DNA from: Eunapius fragilis
Taxonomy: Eukaryota; Porifera; Demospongiae; Spongillida; Spongillidae
Assembly: GCA_963681505.1 (NCBI GenBank)
Contig: OY811989.1
Span: 4,368,736-4,432,735, forward strand
Length of the DNA: 64,000 nucleotides
Direction of reading: 5' to 3'
Positions 62,346 through 64,000 of the stretch are shown here, in pieces (the stretch's first letter is position 1; each line of letters starts with the position of its first letter). The notes beneath the pieces were generated by a model. That model searched no databases and was not told where the DNA came from. It was given only the letters and a program-made list of their open reading frames with translations. The translations under genes and the position numbers were made by a program.

Positions 62346-62543
62346 TGTTTTGTCTATAGTGAAAAAGTCTCTCCACGTTGGTCACATTGGCATGGCTTCT
62401 CCCCCATATGAGTGATCTTGGGTGTTTTCAGGTTTGGCTGTCATGAAAATGTCTTTCCACTGTTCATACTGATGTGGCTTTGTCCCTGAGGACAATACCT
62501 CTCCAACTTGTTCACTCTGATGTGCTTCCTCTCTATTGGCCAT
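62345..62543 (-). pseudogene. C2H2 zinc-finger fragment (paralog 4)
   Basis: Keeps the [18 protein letters not shown] leader, but the first finger has lost bases (HQYEQW instead of HQCEQCG). A second partial finger is readable only in another frame (KPCQCDQRGE-like toward 62,345). All later fingers and the tail are missing. Confidence 0.9.
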
Positions 62544-63200
62544 TTCTTCACTAGTATAATACAGAGGGGGAAATGCAGTGATTAAAGCAGTGAGGTTTGC
62601 ATATGGGCAGTGCGGGTACAATAGACATCCTTACTTACATACTAACTAGTAAGAAATAATAAACTCTGTCTATCCATCTGGGCTCGTTTCTTGTTGGAGC
62701 ATTTGGCTAGGCCATTTTAGAAAAAAAAGAGGGCTCTTAATTCTTTTCAACAATATGCGGTGACAAACTTCCTTTTTTCAAGTTCACGCATTTTTTCTCT
62801 TGCATGTTGTGTGCATTCAAGTTTTATTACAACTATGTACGTGCAAACCAAAATGTACCACATTCATTGTATGTGGCACATTTTGGTTTTCAATTCGATT
62901 GTGTACATTAATGGTGATACTCAATCTCTATATGAAAGAGCTGCAACGGGCCTCTAGTAGAGTAAATGCCCTTTGTTATGAAATGCATACATATTAACAC
63001 ATGCCACATAAGAGAGGATTTGCACCAACCACCATGCTCTTTAAGTGCGCCGTGACTCTAAGTATATCTTGGATAAGGCTGTCCAGGCTCAGGTTTGGAT
63101 TTTTTTAAACTAGTGGCTTACGATACAAAATATAATAATCTCAACTTAACTTAATGGCATGCAGAACAAGTCTGCTAGTTGTAATCGATGGGTTTATTTG
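62544..63200. repeat. Copy of the zinc-finger upstream flank
   Basis: Matches 8,614-9,000, with a local inverted repeat CCAAAATGTACCACATTCAT / ATGTGGCACATTTTGG at about 62,850-62,890. A degraded TGTAATCGATGGGT piece of the conserved open frame follows near 63,180. Confidence 0.8.
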
Positions 63201-63231
63201 ATCAACACCAAAGGCACGAGATAGCGGACAC

Positions 63232-63624
63232 TTGTTTGGGACACATCACCTTCAAGCTCTAACACCCAATAGAACTCCAGTAAACCATGTGAATTCAAGC
63301 AACGCCTGCATCAATTTAAGCAAGAAACATGCTCTCACCTGTAGATCCACAGCAGCCGCCAGTAATCGCATTGCCTCTAACTTTGCAGCTGCAGACATCA
63401 CCACCATCTTCGTCACTGCGGCGACCTTCATCTCCCCCCCAGCTCTTTTCACCAACCCAACAGCCTCTACCACAACCACCTTCACCACATCCACAGTCAT
63501 TGCTAATGACATCACAAGCACAATCACCACAACCACCGATGCTACAGCCACCACCACAGACACATATCACCAGAAGTGGCTGATCCTTCTGTCAGGAGTC
63601 ACACACACCCCTCTTCTCAGTTAA
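63232..63624 (+). other. Ser/Thr/Pro-rich low-complexity open frames
   Basis: One frame is Thr/Ser-rich (130 codons) and another Pro/Gln-rich (starting MLSPVDPQQPPVIA at 63,329). Both come from CA/CC-rich trinucleotide-like sequence. A disordered exon is possible but cannot be shown. Confidence 0.3.
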
Positions 63625-63654
63625 GTGTATCTTAGCATCTCCTCCACTTCATCG

Positions 63655-63812
63655 ACACAACCAGTGTGACAGACCACACAGGAAGAAGTGTATTGTGCAA
63701 GACTGCACTGAACTTGTAGCCCCTTCAATGTGAAAAAATCACCTCAATTTACATACTCAAGGCGTTCTACCTGGATCAGTTCCTGAATACTGGCTTCAGG
63801 AGAACAATATGG
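63655..63812 (+). pseudogene. Possible exon with one C2H2-type finger, one stop
   Basis: A frame reads RKKCIVQDCTELVAPSM, a TGA where Trp would fit, then KNHLNLHTQGVLPGSVPEYW up to a GTAAGC donor. The Cys-x4-Cys and His-x3-His spacing fits the CPxxGC-type fingers found in transposon-encoded proteins. The TGA makes it broken unless this is a sequence error. Confidence 0.35.
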
Positions 63813-64000
63813 TAAGCTGTTCGCACTGTCATCATTTGGTGGCATACATTACAAAAAACTGTTAAGGATAACTTTTTGCATCTGGAAAGGTTCCTAAGTT
63901 CCTAGCAGGTAGTAACCTCATCATCCTAGAATAAACCTGGCTCCCCTCCAGATATTCGCCCGATCACTGTTGGAAAAACATTGAGACGTTTGTCAGCAAA

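Noticed and set aside
63232-63624. Thr-rich secreted mucin-like protein
   Set aside because: Two or three frames are equally open through trinucleotide-biased sequence; no signal peptide at the start.

Overview
This is eukaryotic, clearly animal DNA. Genes are split by short GT-AG introns, three deeply conserved animal genes can be read exon by exon, and most of the rest is transposon, satellite and simple repeat. The mixture (compact spliced host genes, many poly(G/C) and (CA)n tracts, C2H2 finger paralogs, DUF6589-type and RecQ-like genes in mobile elements) suggests a marine invertebrate such as a sponge. That assignment is an inference; no species is claimed.

Layout. 1-7.1 kb is host sequence: a 42/48-bp minisatellite; the first five coding exons of a MYCBP2/Highwire-type E3 ubiquitin ligase (minus strand); a 216-bp divergent promoter; a complete 13-exon histidyl-tRNA synthetase gene (plus); and a complete three-exon NXT1/NXT2-type mRNA-export cofactor (minus). 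7.6-9.4 kb holds the first of four C2H2 zinc-finger paralogs (others at 42.5, 51.4 and 62.4 kb, all minus strand, the last broken), with shared flanking repeats. 9.9-15.0 kb is a 5.1-kb palindromic element. 15.2-17.9 kb holds a dispersed repeat and a truncated RecQ-like helicase. 18.2-25.9 kb is a 7.7-kb palindromic element inserted in one arm of a larger inverted-repeat structure (17.9-37.5 kb). That structure's interior has retroelement fragments, a tRNA-Arg-like sequence, hairpin MITEs and weak exons. 37.9-41.2 kb is bounded by a further pair of inverted termini. 44-49 kb is degenerate tandem repeats and duplicated flanks.

The main find is at 52,735-61,453: an 8.7-kb DNA transposon with about 190-bp terminal inverted repeats and a perfect 9-bp target duplication. 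It carries a decayed DUF6589-type gene (plus) convergent with a decayed RecQ-like helicase (minus). The combination recalls the helicase-bearing 'AcademH' transposons, though that link is from memory. Its right end holds three separate insertions, each with its own target duplication: a 125-bp hAT-like element, a 1.0-kb TTAA element and a 2.6-kb element encoding a nearly intact pogo/Tigger-type transposase. The last is itself interrupted by a TA-flanked MITE.

The conserved host genes serve general functions (tRNA charging, mRNA export, ubiquitination). I see no functional pathway joining them beyond the shared MYCBP2/HARS promoter.
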